A DNA stretch of 64,000 bases, from contig NZ_VHHP01000002.1 of the NCBI RefSeq assembly GCF_006491995.1, positions 1 through 64,000 on the forward strand, read 5' to 3'. A program made the translations under genes and the position numbers. The DNA is from Metamycoplasma neophronis (GTDB lineage: Bacteria > Bacillota_I > Bacilli_A > Mycoplasmatales > Metamycoplasmataceae). Below the pieces are notes generated by a model, which was not told the DNA's origin, searched no databases, and saw only the letters and a list, made by a program, of their open reading frames with translations. This document shows positions 11,119 to 20,499 of the stretch, in pieces (position 1 is the first letter of the stretch; each line of letters opens with the position of its first letter).

Positions 11119-11143
11119 ACAAGGCCACAAAGCCTTGTTTTTT
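11119..11143 (+). terminator. Terminator after YitT copy 2
   Basis: Stem ACAAGGC/GCCTTGT then T residues. Confidence 0.85.
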
Positions 11144-11156
11144 AAATTTTTAATAT

Positions 11157-11184
11157 AAAAAAATTTGGTCGAAACCAAATTTTA
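11157..11184 (-). terminator. Terminator after rpiB (minus strand)
   Basis: On the minus strand, AAATTTGGT/ACCAAATTT with a short loop followed by a T run. It faces the preceding plus-strand terminator. Confidence 0.8.
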
Positions 11185-11637
11185 ATTATCTTCCCCAACT
11201 TCGTCAAGTTTGTTAATTCTTGGAATGTGACGATTGCCTTCAAATTGGGTGTTTTCTCATTCGTGGAATATGTTTTCAACTTGATCTGATTCCAACATTC
11301 TTCCACCCATACATAATACATTAGCATCGTTGTGTAATTTTGCTAGGTGCGCATCTTCTTCACTGGTTACCCTTGCGCCTCTTACGTGTTTGAAACGATT
11401 TAATGCCATACTGATGCCAAGTCCTGAACCACAGAAAGCAACGTATTTTGTATTTTCATCATCTTTGTCTTTTAAAATTTCTTTAGCAAATTCAATTCCA
11501 ACTTCTGCATAAGATACTGATTTGTCAGCTGATGTTGATCCAAATAATTCAACATCATAACCTTCTTTTTCTAAACGTTTCGCTAATTCTTCTTTAGCTA
11601 AGTGTCCTGCGTGGTCGCTTGTAATTTTAACTTTCAT
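11182..11637 (-). CDS. rpiB: Ribose-5-phosphate isomerase B (RpiB/LacAB family)
   Basis: A 151-aa enzyme of the non-oxidative pentose phosphate pathway interconverting ribose-5-P and ribulose-5-P. It starts MKVKITSDHAGHLAKEEL, has YAEVGIEFAKE, the active-site CGSGLGISMALNRF and the HNDANVLCMGGRM helix. The catalytic Cys and His are both present. A TGA-Trp codon lies 26 residues before the end. AGGAGAG precedes the start. It is second in an operon with tsaC, which lies 11 bases upstream. Confidence 0.93.
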
Positions 11638-11648
11638 TATCTCTCCTT

Positions 11649-12116
11649 TTAACTTCTTAAAATTTCGCCATCTTCAACTCTAATAATTTTGCTAGGTTGT
11701 TGAGACATTTCTCCAAAATTATAAACATTATCAATTTCTGGAAATAGTTGTTTTGCATTTTCAATAGTTTTACATACCGGAGCATTTGATAGATTGCAGC
11801 TTGACATATAAGCTGGCCCATTAGTTTCTAAATATTCTAATAAACCTTTTTGGTTAGGCATTCTAAAACCTTGATCATTTACTACTAGAGTAACAGCTCC
11901 TGGTCAATAATTTTTAGCATAAGCTTCAGCTTGTGAATTTCATTCTGGAAATTTGCGGGCTTGTTTGATTGAAGAAACTAAAATTATTAATTTTTTGTTT
12001 CTATCGCGGCCCTTAATATCATATATTAAGTTTTTTACTTCTTCATTAACTGGGCCACCGATGCCAATGACAGTGTCAGTAGTTGAAATGAATAATTTAT
12101 TATATTTATTTGGCAT
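11649..12116 (-). CDS. tsaC: Threonylcarbamoyl-AMP synthase (Sua5/YrdC family, TsaC)
   Basis: A 155-aa short Sua5/YrdC-domain protein that makes threonylcarbamoyl-AMP, the donor used by TsaBDE. Motifs: STTDTVIGIGGPVN at the N-terminus (the TDT-x-x-G core), IYDIKGRDRNKKLIILV and SSCNLSNAP near the C-terminus (the T/S-SANLSG equivalent). It is shorter than Sua5 proteins elsewhere, as in other mycoplasmas. The start is preceded by TATAAT with exactly 6 intervening bases, so the transcript probably starts at the A of ATG. With tsaE, tsaB and tsaD this completes the t6A pathway in one 10-kb stretch. Confidence 0.85.
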
Positions 12117-12122
12117 AATTTT

Positions 12123-12128
12123 ATTATA
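12123..12128 (-). promoter_or_regulatory. -10 box of tsaC, leaderless
   Basis: On the minus strand TATAAT is followed by AAAATT and then ATG at 12116. The predicted first nucleotide is the A of the start codon. The same 30-base gap carries the Shine-Dalgarno of mutM on the other strand. Confidence 0.7.
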
Positions 12129-12146
12129 ACAAAACAAGGAGAATAT

Positions 12147-12971
12147 ATGCCAGAATTACCAGAAGTTAGAGTCGTGTGTAAAGCCTTGCGGCAAAAAGTT
12201 TTACACAAACGCATTAAGGATTTAGTAATTTTGAAAGAAAAATTATTTAAAGAAAAAAATGTAGCAGATTTTAAAAAAGCCTTGCTCAATAAAGAGATCT
12301 TAAATATTGAAAATCGCGGAAAACATATCATTATATTTTTAAGTGATAATATAGTACTGCTTTCTCATTTAAGAATGGAAGGTAAATATAGATATTATGA
12401 TAAACCAAGCCCAGAAGACAGTCATTTGATGGCACGCTTTATATTTGAAGACAACTCTGAATTACATTATTGCGACAGCCGTATGTTTGGAACATTTTAT
12501 TTAAGAGACCTAGACAATTATAATAAAATCTTGCCGCTATCTAAAGTGGCTAATGAGCCAAATTCAGTTAATATTGATGAAGTTTATAAAAAGCTTAAAC
12601 ATTCAGATGTTTCAATTAAAACAAAATTATTAGATCAAGAAATAGTTTCGGGAATTGGAAATATTTATATTGATGAAGCTTTATTTGCTTCTAAAATTAG
12701 CCCCCTAACAAAATCATCAAGTTTGAGTAAAGAACAAATTGCGAAGATTATTAAAAATGCTGGTGACATTATGGAGATAAGTTTTCAAAAAGGCGGCACA
12801 ACGCTATTTTCATATGAAAGTTTGAATAACCAAGAAGGCGAGTATCAAAACTTTTTAAAAGTTCACAATGACAAATTAAAAGAATGTAGCGTGTGTCATA
12901 ATCCAACTAAAAAAATTAAGGTTAATCAAAGAGGCACATATTACTGTCCACATTGCCAAAAAGAGTACTAA
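12147..12971 (+). CDS. mutM: Formamidopyrimidine-DNA glycosylase
   Basis: A 274-aa base-excision repair enzyme that removes 8-oxoguanine and formamidopyrimidines and nicks the abasic site. It starts MPELPEV (catalytic Pro2, Glu3). The mid-domain SHLRMEGKYR carries the conserved Lys. The helix-two-turn-helix includes GIGNIYIDEALF. The C-terminal zinc finger has four Cys (ECSVCHNP ... YYCPHCQKEY). Length is typical. ACAAGGAGAA precedes the start. The stop overlaps the next gene as TAATG. Confidence 0.97.
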   Translation: MPELPEVRVVCKALRQKVLHKRIKDLVILKEKLFKEKNVADFKKALLNKEILNIENRGKHIIIFLSDNIVLLSHLRMEGKYRYYDKPSPEDSHLMARFIFEDNSELHYCDSRMFGTFYLRDLDNYNKILPLSKVANEPNSVNIDEVYKKLKHSDVSIKTKLLDQEIVSGIGNIYIDEALFASKISPLTKSSSLSKEQIAKIIKNAGDIMEISFQKGGTTLFSYESLNNQEGEYQNFLKVHNDKLKECSVCHNPTKKIKVNQRGTYYCPHCQKEY

Positions 12972-13219
12972 TGAACTTTAGATTTTTCCCCTTAGTATTG
13001 GATTTACACGGCTATGACACAATCGAAGCAACTGCGGCGACATTGAATGCCTTAAAGGAATTTGAAGAAGATGAATATATGGAGTATATTGACATCATAG
13101 TTGGCATTGGAACTGGGGCAGTTAAGTTTGTTGTAGAAGATTTATTAGAAGAAGAGTGCTTCCCCTTTAGTTATTTAAATAAAAATGGGTCAAAAATAAG
13201 AGTATATAAACGTAAATAA
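12971..13219 (+). CDS. Small Smr-domain protein
   Basis: An 82-aa protein consisting only of a Smr (small MutS-related) domain: the LDLHGYDTIEA motif at residues ~9-19 and the GIGTGAVK motif near 52, the two signatures of Smr nucleases. In larger proteins the domain nicks DNA or RNA; whether this minimal form is active cannot be told. It begins on the last base of mutM, so it is translated with a DNA-repair gene. The standalone Smr length is normal for mycoplasmas. Confidence 0.82.
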   Translation: MNFRFFPLVLDLHGYDTIEATAATLNALKEFEEDEYMEYIDIIVGIGTGAVKFVVEDLLEEECFPFSYLNKNGSKIRVYKRK

Positions 13220-13329
13220 GTTAGTTGCTTTTTTTTGCTTTTTTGAAATTTAATCATAATTAAAAATGATTAATTTATAATTAATAATGTACATACACTA
13301 CAATTTTAGATTTTATAATAGGAGCATAT

Positions 13330-14307
13330 ATGGCAAAAAATACATGAGAAATTGCTAAAAAAGCAATTGAAGAACATGAAAATATTTTTATTTTTCACCA
13401 CATTCGTCCAGATGGTGACTGTCTAGGTTCACAATTTGGACTTAGAGAATTGATCAAAACTAACTACCCTGATAAAAATGTTTATGTATTAGGAGATAAT
13501 GGTGGAATTTTCCCATTTCTAGTTTGAGATTTTGATAAATTTGACGAAATCCCAAAAGAACACTTTAATAATTCATTAGGAGTTGTTGTCGACGCTAATA
13601 GTTCAAACAGAATTCAATTCGCAAAATACATTTTGGATGGTAACTTTACCCATATGTTACGAATTGACCACCACCCTGTTGATCCAGATATTAATTATGA
13701 CTATACTTGAGAAGATGCAACATACGCTGCTGCTGCTGAACAAGTTGCTTACATTGCAATGAAAGCAAAATGAAAAGTTACTGAAAAAACTGCTGAATAT
13801 ACATATTTAGGAATTAATACAGACTCAGGTAGATTCCAATACGAATATGTACAACAAAGAACATTTGATGTTATGAGTTATTTACACGAAGGAAATAATT
13901 TCAGAGTATGAGATGTTAATTTCCCATTGTCAGTGCGTGATGAAAAGAAAGTTCGTTTTAGCGCTTACGTATTATTAAACTACGTAAATGACGGCCAAGT
14001 TCTATGATTCCACGCAAGCAAAAAAGTTCAAAAGAAATTTGGCTTAGATGAAAATAGTGCAAATGATGTCAATATCATGGCAAACATTGGAGATTGCAAA
14101 ATCTGAGTATTATTCATTGACCAACCAGATGGAACAATTCGTGCTCGGGTAAGATCAAACGGCATTTGAATTAATCACATTTGTGAAAAATATGCGCCTG
14201 GCGGTGGCCACGAAGTGGCTTCGGGCGCAACATGTCAAAATAAACGTGACATGAAACACTTAATCGAAGATCTTAAAGCGGAGGTTAGAAAACATGCTAA
14301 AAATTAG
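13330..14307 (+). CDS. nrnA: DHH-DHHA1 phosphoesterase, NrnA type (nanoRNase/pAp phosphatase), copy 1
   Basis: A 325-aa cytosolic phosphoesterase expected to degrade 2-5 nt RNA and pAp, possibly pApA from GdpP. DHH motifs: FHHIRPDGDCLGSQ near residue 20, VVVDANSSNR near 85, RIDHHPVD near 115, TYLGINTDSGRF near 165. DHHA1 has IRARVRSNG and CEKYAPGGGHEVASGA. TAGGAG lies 6 bases before ATG. It overlaps the paralogue behind it by 14 nt. A 53-base block over the DHH motif is identical between the copies. Confidence 0.9.
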
Positions 14308-15280
14308 TGATGAAAAAATGGAAATTTTCTATCAAATTAGATCTAAAATCATAAAACATAAAAACATCGTTATTTTTCACCACATTCGTCCAGATGGTGA
14401 CTGTCTAGGTTCACAATTTGGAATGAAAAACTTAATTGAAGTAAACTACCCAGAAAAAAATGTTTATGTAGTTGGTGATCCTAAAGATGTGTATCCATAT
14501 CTAAACTTTAAAATGGATGACTTACCATATGAAAAATTAGAAGACTCTTTAGCAATTATTGTTGATGCAAACTATAAAGAAAGACTAGAATGCAGAAAAT
14601 ACTTAGACGATAATTGTTTTGATGAAGTTATTAGAATTGACCACCACCCTAATGATGATGATTTAAACGCTTCATTGCGTTGAGTTGAACCAGAAGCTCC
14701 TGCAGCTGCTCAACAAGTTACTGAATTAGCATACGGCTTAGGATGAAAATTAAACTCTGCAGCCGCAACATATCTATATTTAGGTATTTATACTGACTCA
14801 GTTCGTTTAACAACGAATACAACAACCTATAAAACTATGTTCTTAGTAAGCTGATTATGAGAAAATGGTGCTCAAAAAGATTTATTACATGGTGAAATGG
14901 CAAAAAGAAGTTTAGAAGACATTAAAATCAATAACTATATTCAACAAAATATGCAAATTAAAAACGGCGTTGTTTCATTCTTCTTTTCATTAGAAGACCA
15001 AGCTAAATTAGGAATTGATGACCCTCTTAAAGCTAATCGTCCATTCGTATTGTCTTCTATTGATGACAATAAAGCGTGAGTATTTTTCACTGAAGAAAAA
15101 CCAGGACAAATCAGATGTGAATTCAGATCTAATGGTGCTTGTGTAAGAAATGTTGCTGTTAAATGAGGAGGCGGTGGACACCACCGTGCTTCAGGAGCAC
15201 AAATTAGTGACCCTAAAAATATTCCATTGATTGTTAGAGATTTAGAAGAAGAAATCAAAAACATTGCTGAATATAAATAA
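14294..15280 (+). CDS. nrnA: DHH-DHHA1 phosphoesterase, NrnA type, copy 2
   Basis: A 328-aa paralogue of copy 1 with intact metal ligands: FHHIRPDGDCLGSQ, IIVDANYKER, RIDHHPND, YLGIYTDSVR and the DHHA1 motif WGGGGHHRASGA. It differs in the central region and substrate loops, so the two may divide labour between nanoRNA and pAp/pApA or form a heteromer. Translation starts inside the end of copy 1 with AGCGGAGG upstream. A strong terminator follows. Confidence 0.9.
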
Positions 15281-15282
15281 TA

Positions 15283-15346
15283 TAATTAGACCTTATTGGT
15301 CTAATTTTTTTATAAAAAAATAGAATGACAAAAGCCATTCTATAAT
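15283..15346. terminator. Pair of convergent terminators
   Basis: Plus-strand stem ATTAGACC/GGTCTAAT then T7 (15285-15311) ends the nrnA operon. Minus-strand stem TAGAATG/CATTCTA (15321-15342) followed by a T run ends the pncB operon. Confidence 0.85.
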
Positions 15347-15354
15347 TTAATTTA

Positions 15355-16011
15355 CTATTCTGATTTTTTTACAGTAATAAATGTATCATAAATAAAATCA
15401 TCACAGCAATGAATTATACTTCTTATGTATTGGAAGTAAGTTTTGTATTTTTTAAAATCACCTTTTCAGACGAATTTTTTATTCAATGATTTAGTAAAAT
15501 CAATTGCTAGATATAAATCAAATAATCCATATTCTTTAGTAGTTTCTATAATCATTTTTTCAATTAAAGCCCTAACTTCAGGGTTTGTTATATGAATTGA
15601 GTCACGCTTAAATTGTTTCTTTTCAAGTTCATACATGAAGCCAAAATAAATATTAACTGCGCTTTGTAGGTTCGCATAGTTTGTTTTAAATTCCTCATGA
15701 ATTTTAGCTTCTTCTTCGCTTAATACCGAATTTTTAAATAATGCATCAGTATCAATTGCCTGCTTTTCGTATAGATTCTCCGCCTTAATAATTAAAATTA
15801 ATTTAACAATGATTAGAATAAACAATACTAGAAAAATCGAACCGAATACATAACATGTAATTTGACTAGCTTTATTTAGCTGACCTAGCACTTGTGCGCC
15901 AGCAATCATTAATATAATTCCGATTACTAAAAATGCAGCAACAGCTAAAAAACCTAAAAAGTTAAAAAAACCATTTTTAAATTTAGCTTTACGTTCCTTA
16001 TTTTTGTCCAT
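15355..16011 (-). CDS. Hypothetical membrane protein
   Basis: A 218-aa protein I do not recognise. A basic N-terminus (MDKNKERKAKFK) is followed by two transmembrane helices at about residues 16-39 and 50-75. A cytosolic, partly helical domain of ~140 residues ends in a Cys pair (HCCDDF). One TGA-Trp codon. Its start overlaps the end of pncB by 14 nt, so it is the second gene of a pncB operon. The context (NAD precursor salvage) does not by itself suggest a role. Confidence 0.8.
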
Positions 16012-17017
16012 TTAGGCCTTCTTCCTTGTTTCATACTAATAACTTTGGATTTTTTAAATATCCACGACCAGCTTTAGCAATGTTTTGTCCGTTCAATCTA
16101 GTTGCATCAGCACTGAAATTTACTCATATTTTCAATAAAGAAGCACCAACTCCATAATAATCAACAGGGATGCCTTCAGCTTCAAATTCGGCAATTCTAT
16201 CAGCATTAAACCCGCTTGAAACCGTTATCTTGACATGCTCACCGCCGTTTTCATCAAGTGCTTCTCTTAAACGTCTTACTTGAGTTGGAGTTACGCCAAA
16301 TTCAGCTTCACCTTCGGTAAACATTTTATCAATCAATGCTTTTGATGTGTCTATTCTTACGCCTTTTAAAGTTTTTCCAAATTCTTTTAGACAAGCTAAT
16401 GAATCGCCAATAACATCATTATGGAAATCAACTAACGCGTATAAATCATCTTTTGGAAATGCTTTATGGTATGCCCGGCAAGCTTCAACAACATCTCCAC
16501 CAAACATTTGAATAAGCGCATGTGGCATTGAACCAAAAGTGTGAGATTTATCGTGATTTGAGCTTGCTAAGGTTGAGTGGTTTTCGATACCGCCGACTTT
16601 GATAGCATATGCATCATTTAGTTGATTGATGTAATGATCAGCACGATCGGCCATACTAATAACGACTTTTCCGTTTGCTGCTTTAATCACACGATATGCA
16701 TTGGTTGCAATTGATGTTTGACGAGCCAAAATACCATCAATCATTCCTTCTCAAATCCCAAATTCATAATATGGGCCTTCTAATTCTAAAACAACCTCAC
16801 GGTTATTAATAATGCTGCCTTCGGGTAAATAGCGAATAATATATTTTGTTGTATCTGTATTTTTAGTTAATAATTCTATTGCTTCATTAATACCGCATAA
16901 TTTAACATCATTGTGTCTTTGGAAAAATTGCAAAGTAACGATATCATCGTGGCGGTACTTTTCAGCAATTTTTTTAGTTTTAAAAAAATAAATAGATATA
17001 CGATCTTTTAGATTCAT
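15998..17017 (-). CDS. pncB: Nicotinate phosphoribosyltransferase
   Basis: A 339-aa NAD-salvage enzyme joining nicotinate to PRPP. Recognisable parts: LPEGSIINNREVVLELEGPYYEFGIWEGMIDGILARQTSI of the N-terminal half in pieces, SMADRADHY, GGIENHSTLASS, FGSMPHALIQ, LVDFHNDV, GVRIDTS (the Asp-Thr-Ser site) and TVSSGFNADRI. This is the short form seen in mycoplasmas. pncA (nicotinamidase) is at 39.2-39.7 kb. The start has a weak AGGAAAA upstream. Confidence 0.93.
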
Positions 17018-17141
17018 AATTTTCCTTTACACATAATATTTTATTATAAAGAAAATATATTAATTATATTTAGGCAAAAACCCTTTGAATTTATATAAAA
17101 AAGTAATAAAATAATATTGATAATATTATTAAGGAGTTAAA

Positions 17142-17534
17142 ATGGCAAAGAAAAAGATAAGCAAACCGATGAGATTATATAAAATTGGTAAATGATTTAT
17201 AACCTTCGAAATTTTCTTTTTGGTAGGAGCGATTTCGGCAATTATTTTATTAACAACTAATAAAATAAATAATGGAAATTATGGTCATATTTATCCAACT
17301 TCAATTTTATTTTTCGTAATGACATTTGTTTTCATGATAGGACTTATGATTTGAGGTGGTTTTGGATATAAATATAGCATTAAAATAAATGACCTTAAAA
17401 TGAAAAATAAATTTATCTTTACTTTTATTCCTTTGTTAAACATCGTTTGACTTTACTTCTGCGTTGCGGCAATGATTGCACTAAAAGAAGCAAATGATAA
17501 ACCAATTCAAGCATACATTCAAGCTGATAATTAA
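17142..17534 (+). CDS. Small hypothetical membrane protein
   Basis: A 130-aa protein with a basic N-terminus (MAKKKISK) and three hydrophobic helices at about residues 20-42, 58-80 and 95-116. No family recognised. AAGGAG sits 8 bases before ATG and a hairpin terminator follows, so it is a self-contained gene lying between two minus-strand operons. Confidence 0.78.
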
Positions 17535-17542
17535 AATAATTA

Positions 17543-17570
17543 ATGATGCATATATAGCATCATTTTTTTA
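17543..17570 (+). terminator. Terminator after the 130-aa membrane gene
   Basis: Stem ATGATGC/GCATCAT with a 7-base loop, then T7. Confidence 0.87.
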
Positions 17571-17590
17571 TATTTTTGTAAAACTAGATA

Positions 17591-17616
17591 ATAAAAAGCC
17601 GAATCACATTCGGCCC
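17591..17616 (-). terminator. Terminator after yidC (minus strand)
   Basis: Minus-strand stem GCCGAAT/ATTCGGC followed by TTTTTATT. Confidence 0.85.
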
Positions 17617-17620
17617 TCTA

Positions 17621-19627
17621 TTATAAACGTGGTTCTACTTTGGTTTTGAATAATTTTGTTCTTTGGAAGTAGAATACGAAGATGTGTTGGAAGATTGTTC
17701 AAATTCCACCGATAATTCAATAAATTTGTAAACCGGCGCTGAATAATACACCTATACCAATAAAGACTAAGGAAATAATGTTAGCCTTACGATTTTCCTT
17801 TTTCATTGCTGCTCTTTGATATGCATCGCCCCGTAATGATTTTTTACGTTTTCAATTCAATATCTTAGGCATGTATTGAGCTAAAGCTTGTATTGCAATA
17901 GAAACTAAAATAATCGGAATGTAAATATATTCTTTTGCTCTAAATACCTGGTTAATTGAAGTGGCTGATAATTGAATTCCATATCATGAAGCTTGTTTGA
18001 TTTCAGGAGATGTAGAAATAATTCTAAATACAACAATTAAGATAGGCAATGTAATGAACATCGTGACAATTTGTCCGAACGGAGAAATCTTTTCACGTTT
18101 GTATAGTTCGCTAATTTCCATTTGTTTACGTTGTTGCATTTGTTTATCGCCTTTATAGGCTGAATATTTGGCTTCGATTTTAGCTTTCTTTTGATTAAAT
18201 TCTTCCATCTTTGATTGAGTAAATAAGGTTTTGAATGAAACGATAAATGTAATCAATCTAACGATAATAACTGTAACAACTAAAGCTAAGATAACACTTC
18301 ATCCAGTTGTTCCTAAACTTGAAATAATTGAATGCATAAATGCATTAACTGGTTGTACAAACATTCCGTAGAATGGACCTTGTTGTCAGTATTCTTTGTA
18401 TGTTGTAACTGCTTTTTGAGGCACTAAAGCACCTGTGTTGTATAAGTTATTTTTTCAGTTGTCTAATGAGAAGTTACCAATAGCACTAATGTTTGAGTGA
18501 GTTAAAACTTCTTTGCCATCTGGTCTGTAACCATTTGTTCTAAAGTTTAGAGTGGATAAGTAACTCTTAACTGCTTCAGAAGTTCATAACATAACAGCAT
18601 TGAATTTTTGACCTTCTGCTTCGGTAATTTTTGTTTGATTTTTAGCTATTTCAGCATATTTTTGTAAGTAAGCGTTTCAAATTTGAATTAATTCTTCACC
18701 AGTGGCATTTGGGTTTGCGCCAATAATTTGGTTGAAGGTAAATTCATTGTTTGAAGAATTTTCAGTAACTTTGATTTTAAGTGTGTTGCTTTTGTTTCAG
18801 GTTACAAGAGTTTCTTCCATTAAGATTTGCAATAAATCACGTAACAGAACTGTTTCTTGTGAAGTTCCACCAGGCAATGTGCTATCAACATATTGTAATT
18901 TAATAGATTGCAAGCTTGTGTAGTCATTTACTTTAGCTTTAACATTTGCATTAGCGTCTTTAATTTCATCTTTTTGATCCCAAATAATCGAAACTGGTAC
19001 ATAAATTTCGGTAAATTTCGAAACTGGTTGGTAATTTAAAGTTTTTCCAACTCCCTTGTCGGTACCAAGGTTCATATATACATAATTTCCATTACGCTCG
19101 TATACAAAACCCTCTTTAGTTGATACACCTTCTGGAGTGGCAACGACGTTATTTCAACTATTTTCATCTTTATAGTTTGTTGCACCATCTTTAGGCGTTT
19201 GCAATTGTAATGCAAATGTTGACCCACCATAAATACCGTAATCTCCACCGGTTTTTTGGTCTTGTTCTCTTAATTTAGCAACTGTTTCTTTGCTTTTTAA
19301 ACCTAAGTAAGTATTAACAACAACGTTCTTTTCGTCATACTTGTTAGGTAGAACAAACATGTTTTTGGTTCCGTCATATCTCATGGTAACAACGTTTGGA
19401 GAAATGTCAGCTTTGTTAACATAAACTTCCTGACCAGCCCCAACTTTGGTACTTGATTTAACTGAGAATGACTGAACGCAACCAACTAAACCAACTGTGA
19501 TAAAAAGCACCATGATAACGATTTTTAATCATTTCCAGATTTGTTTTCAAACGTTTTTAGGCGCTTTGTTTTCTGGCTTATGGACTCTAAATTCTTGATA
19601 GTGTTTAGAACCGTCTTTATTTGCCAT
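17621..19627 (-). CDS. yidC: Membrane protein insertase YidC/Oxa1 (lipoprotein form)
   Basis: A 668-aa insertase that places proteins into the membrane, alone or with SecYEG. A cytosolic N-terminus precedes a helix ending in the lipobox-like LVGC near residue 45. A long external domain (~50-390) resembles the P1 region kept in mycoplasma YidC. The Oxa1 core follows, with RLITFIVSFKTLFTQSK, a charged K/E/Q cytosolic hairpin, and QIVTMFITLPILIVVFRI. Further helices reach the basic C-terminus. It overlaps rnpA by 11 nt in the rpmH-rnpA-yidC order normal near bacterial origins. Confidence 0.93.
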
Positions 19628-19943
19628 CAGTTATCCTTTCGTAAAGTTTATTTATTTCTTTAACCTTTTGGTTTCAATCAAGTGAGAAAAAACCTTTGCG
19701 AGCAATAATCACAGTATCGTAATTAATTTTACTTATGTCCATCTTTCTCAAAATTGATCTTATTTGGTTTTTGTAATGATTTCTTTGGACGGCATTTGCA
19801 AATTGTTTTGGTATTGAAATTCCAACTCTAAAGAAATCAGATTTGTTAAAGTAAAGAATTAAGTTACGAGACACAACTTGGTTATGTTTGTCGAGTATTT
19901 TTTGAAATTCTCAATTCTTTTTAACAACGTTAGTTTTATTCAT
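19617..19943 (-). CDS. rnpA: Ribonuclease P protein component
   Basis: A 108-aa basic protein subunit of RNase P, which matures tRNA 5' ends. The family signature is present as RNHYKNQIRSILRK (canonical RN-R-x-K-R-x-x-R), preceded by RVGISIPKQFANAVQ. N-terminal KKNWEFQKILDKH is typical. It lies between rpmH and yidC; its start has little Shine-Dalgarno. Length matches the family (~110 aa). Confidence 0.93.
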
Positions 19944-19967
19944 AATTAAAATAAAAATAATATCAAA

Positions 19968-20114
19968 CTATTTATCGTCTGATACTGTTAATCTATGTCT
20001 TCCTTTTGCACGTCTAGCTGCTAAAACTTTTCTTCCGTTTTTAGTTTGCATTCTAGCCATGAAACCATGCACTTTAATGTGTTTACGTTTTTTAGGTTGA
20101 TATGTTCTTTTCAT
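19968..20114 (-). CDS. rpmH: 50S ribosomal protein L34
   Basis: A 48-aa, very basic protein starting [21 protein letters not shown] with the family's [27 protein letters not shown] lies 7 bases before ATG. First gene of the rpmH-rnpA-yidC operon that diverges from dnaA. Confidence 0.97.
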   Translation of the reverse strand: MKRTYQPKKRKHIKVHGFMARMQTKNGRKVLAARRAKGRHRLTVSDDK

Positions 20115-20499
20115 AATATCGCTCCTTTGTGATGTTTTATATAATAAAATAACTTAATTTATTTTACCAAATAACCAAAAAATTAAGCAATAATATTATA
20201 GAAAAAATTGCGTAACTTTTGGCGTAAATGTCATATTTTTTAATGGCATTTAAATATATATAAAGATTTAGCGGAAAATAAGTTGTCAAAAATAAAAAAA
20301 ACTGAAAAAGTTAATAACAAAATAAAAAAACTAAAACTTAAAAATGTTAATTATATTTTTTATTTAAAATTCTGACTTATTTTAAGAATTATTTTATAAC
20401 TAATTAATGTTAATAACTTTGTTTATAATCATGAAAAAATGCTTTATTTTGTGATAAAAGCCGCCTTTTTTCGGGTTTATAAACTATAATATTTTAAAT
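20115..20499. other. oriC: Probable replication origin region (rpmH-dnaA intergenic)
   Basis: About 385 bases of extremely A+T-rich DNA between the divergent rpmH and dnaA genes, the classical oriC position. No perfect TTATCCACA DnaA box is visible. The closest is TTATAAACA on the minus strand at 20420-20428 (two mismatches); TTATAAACT at 20477-20485 is weaker. GTTAATAAC occurs twice, near 20305 and 20409. A 10-bp perfect palindrome GTTTATAAAC at 20475-20484 touches the dnaA -10 box. The origin call rests mainly on gene order. Confidence 0.7.
20485..20490 (+). promoter_or_regulatory. -10 box of dnaA, near-leaderless
   Basis: Perfect TATAAT 9 bases before ATG 20500. It directly abuts the palindrome GTTTATAAAC, which would lie in the spacer and could be bound by a regulator, DnaA itself being the obvious candidate. 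Confidence 0.65.

Noticed and set aside
12035..12331. Minus-strand open frame opposite mutM
   Set aside because: Antisense to a well-conserved gene, no ribosome binding site, and low-complexity composition; a shadow.
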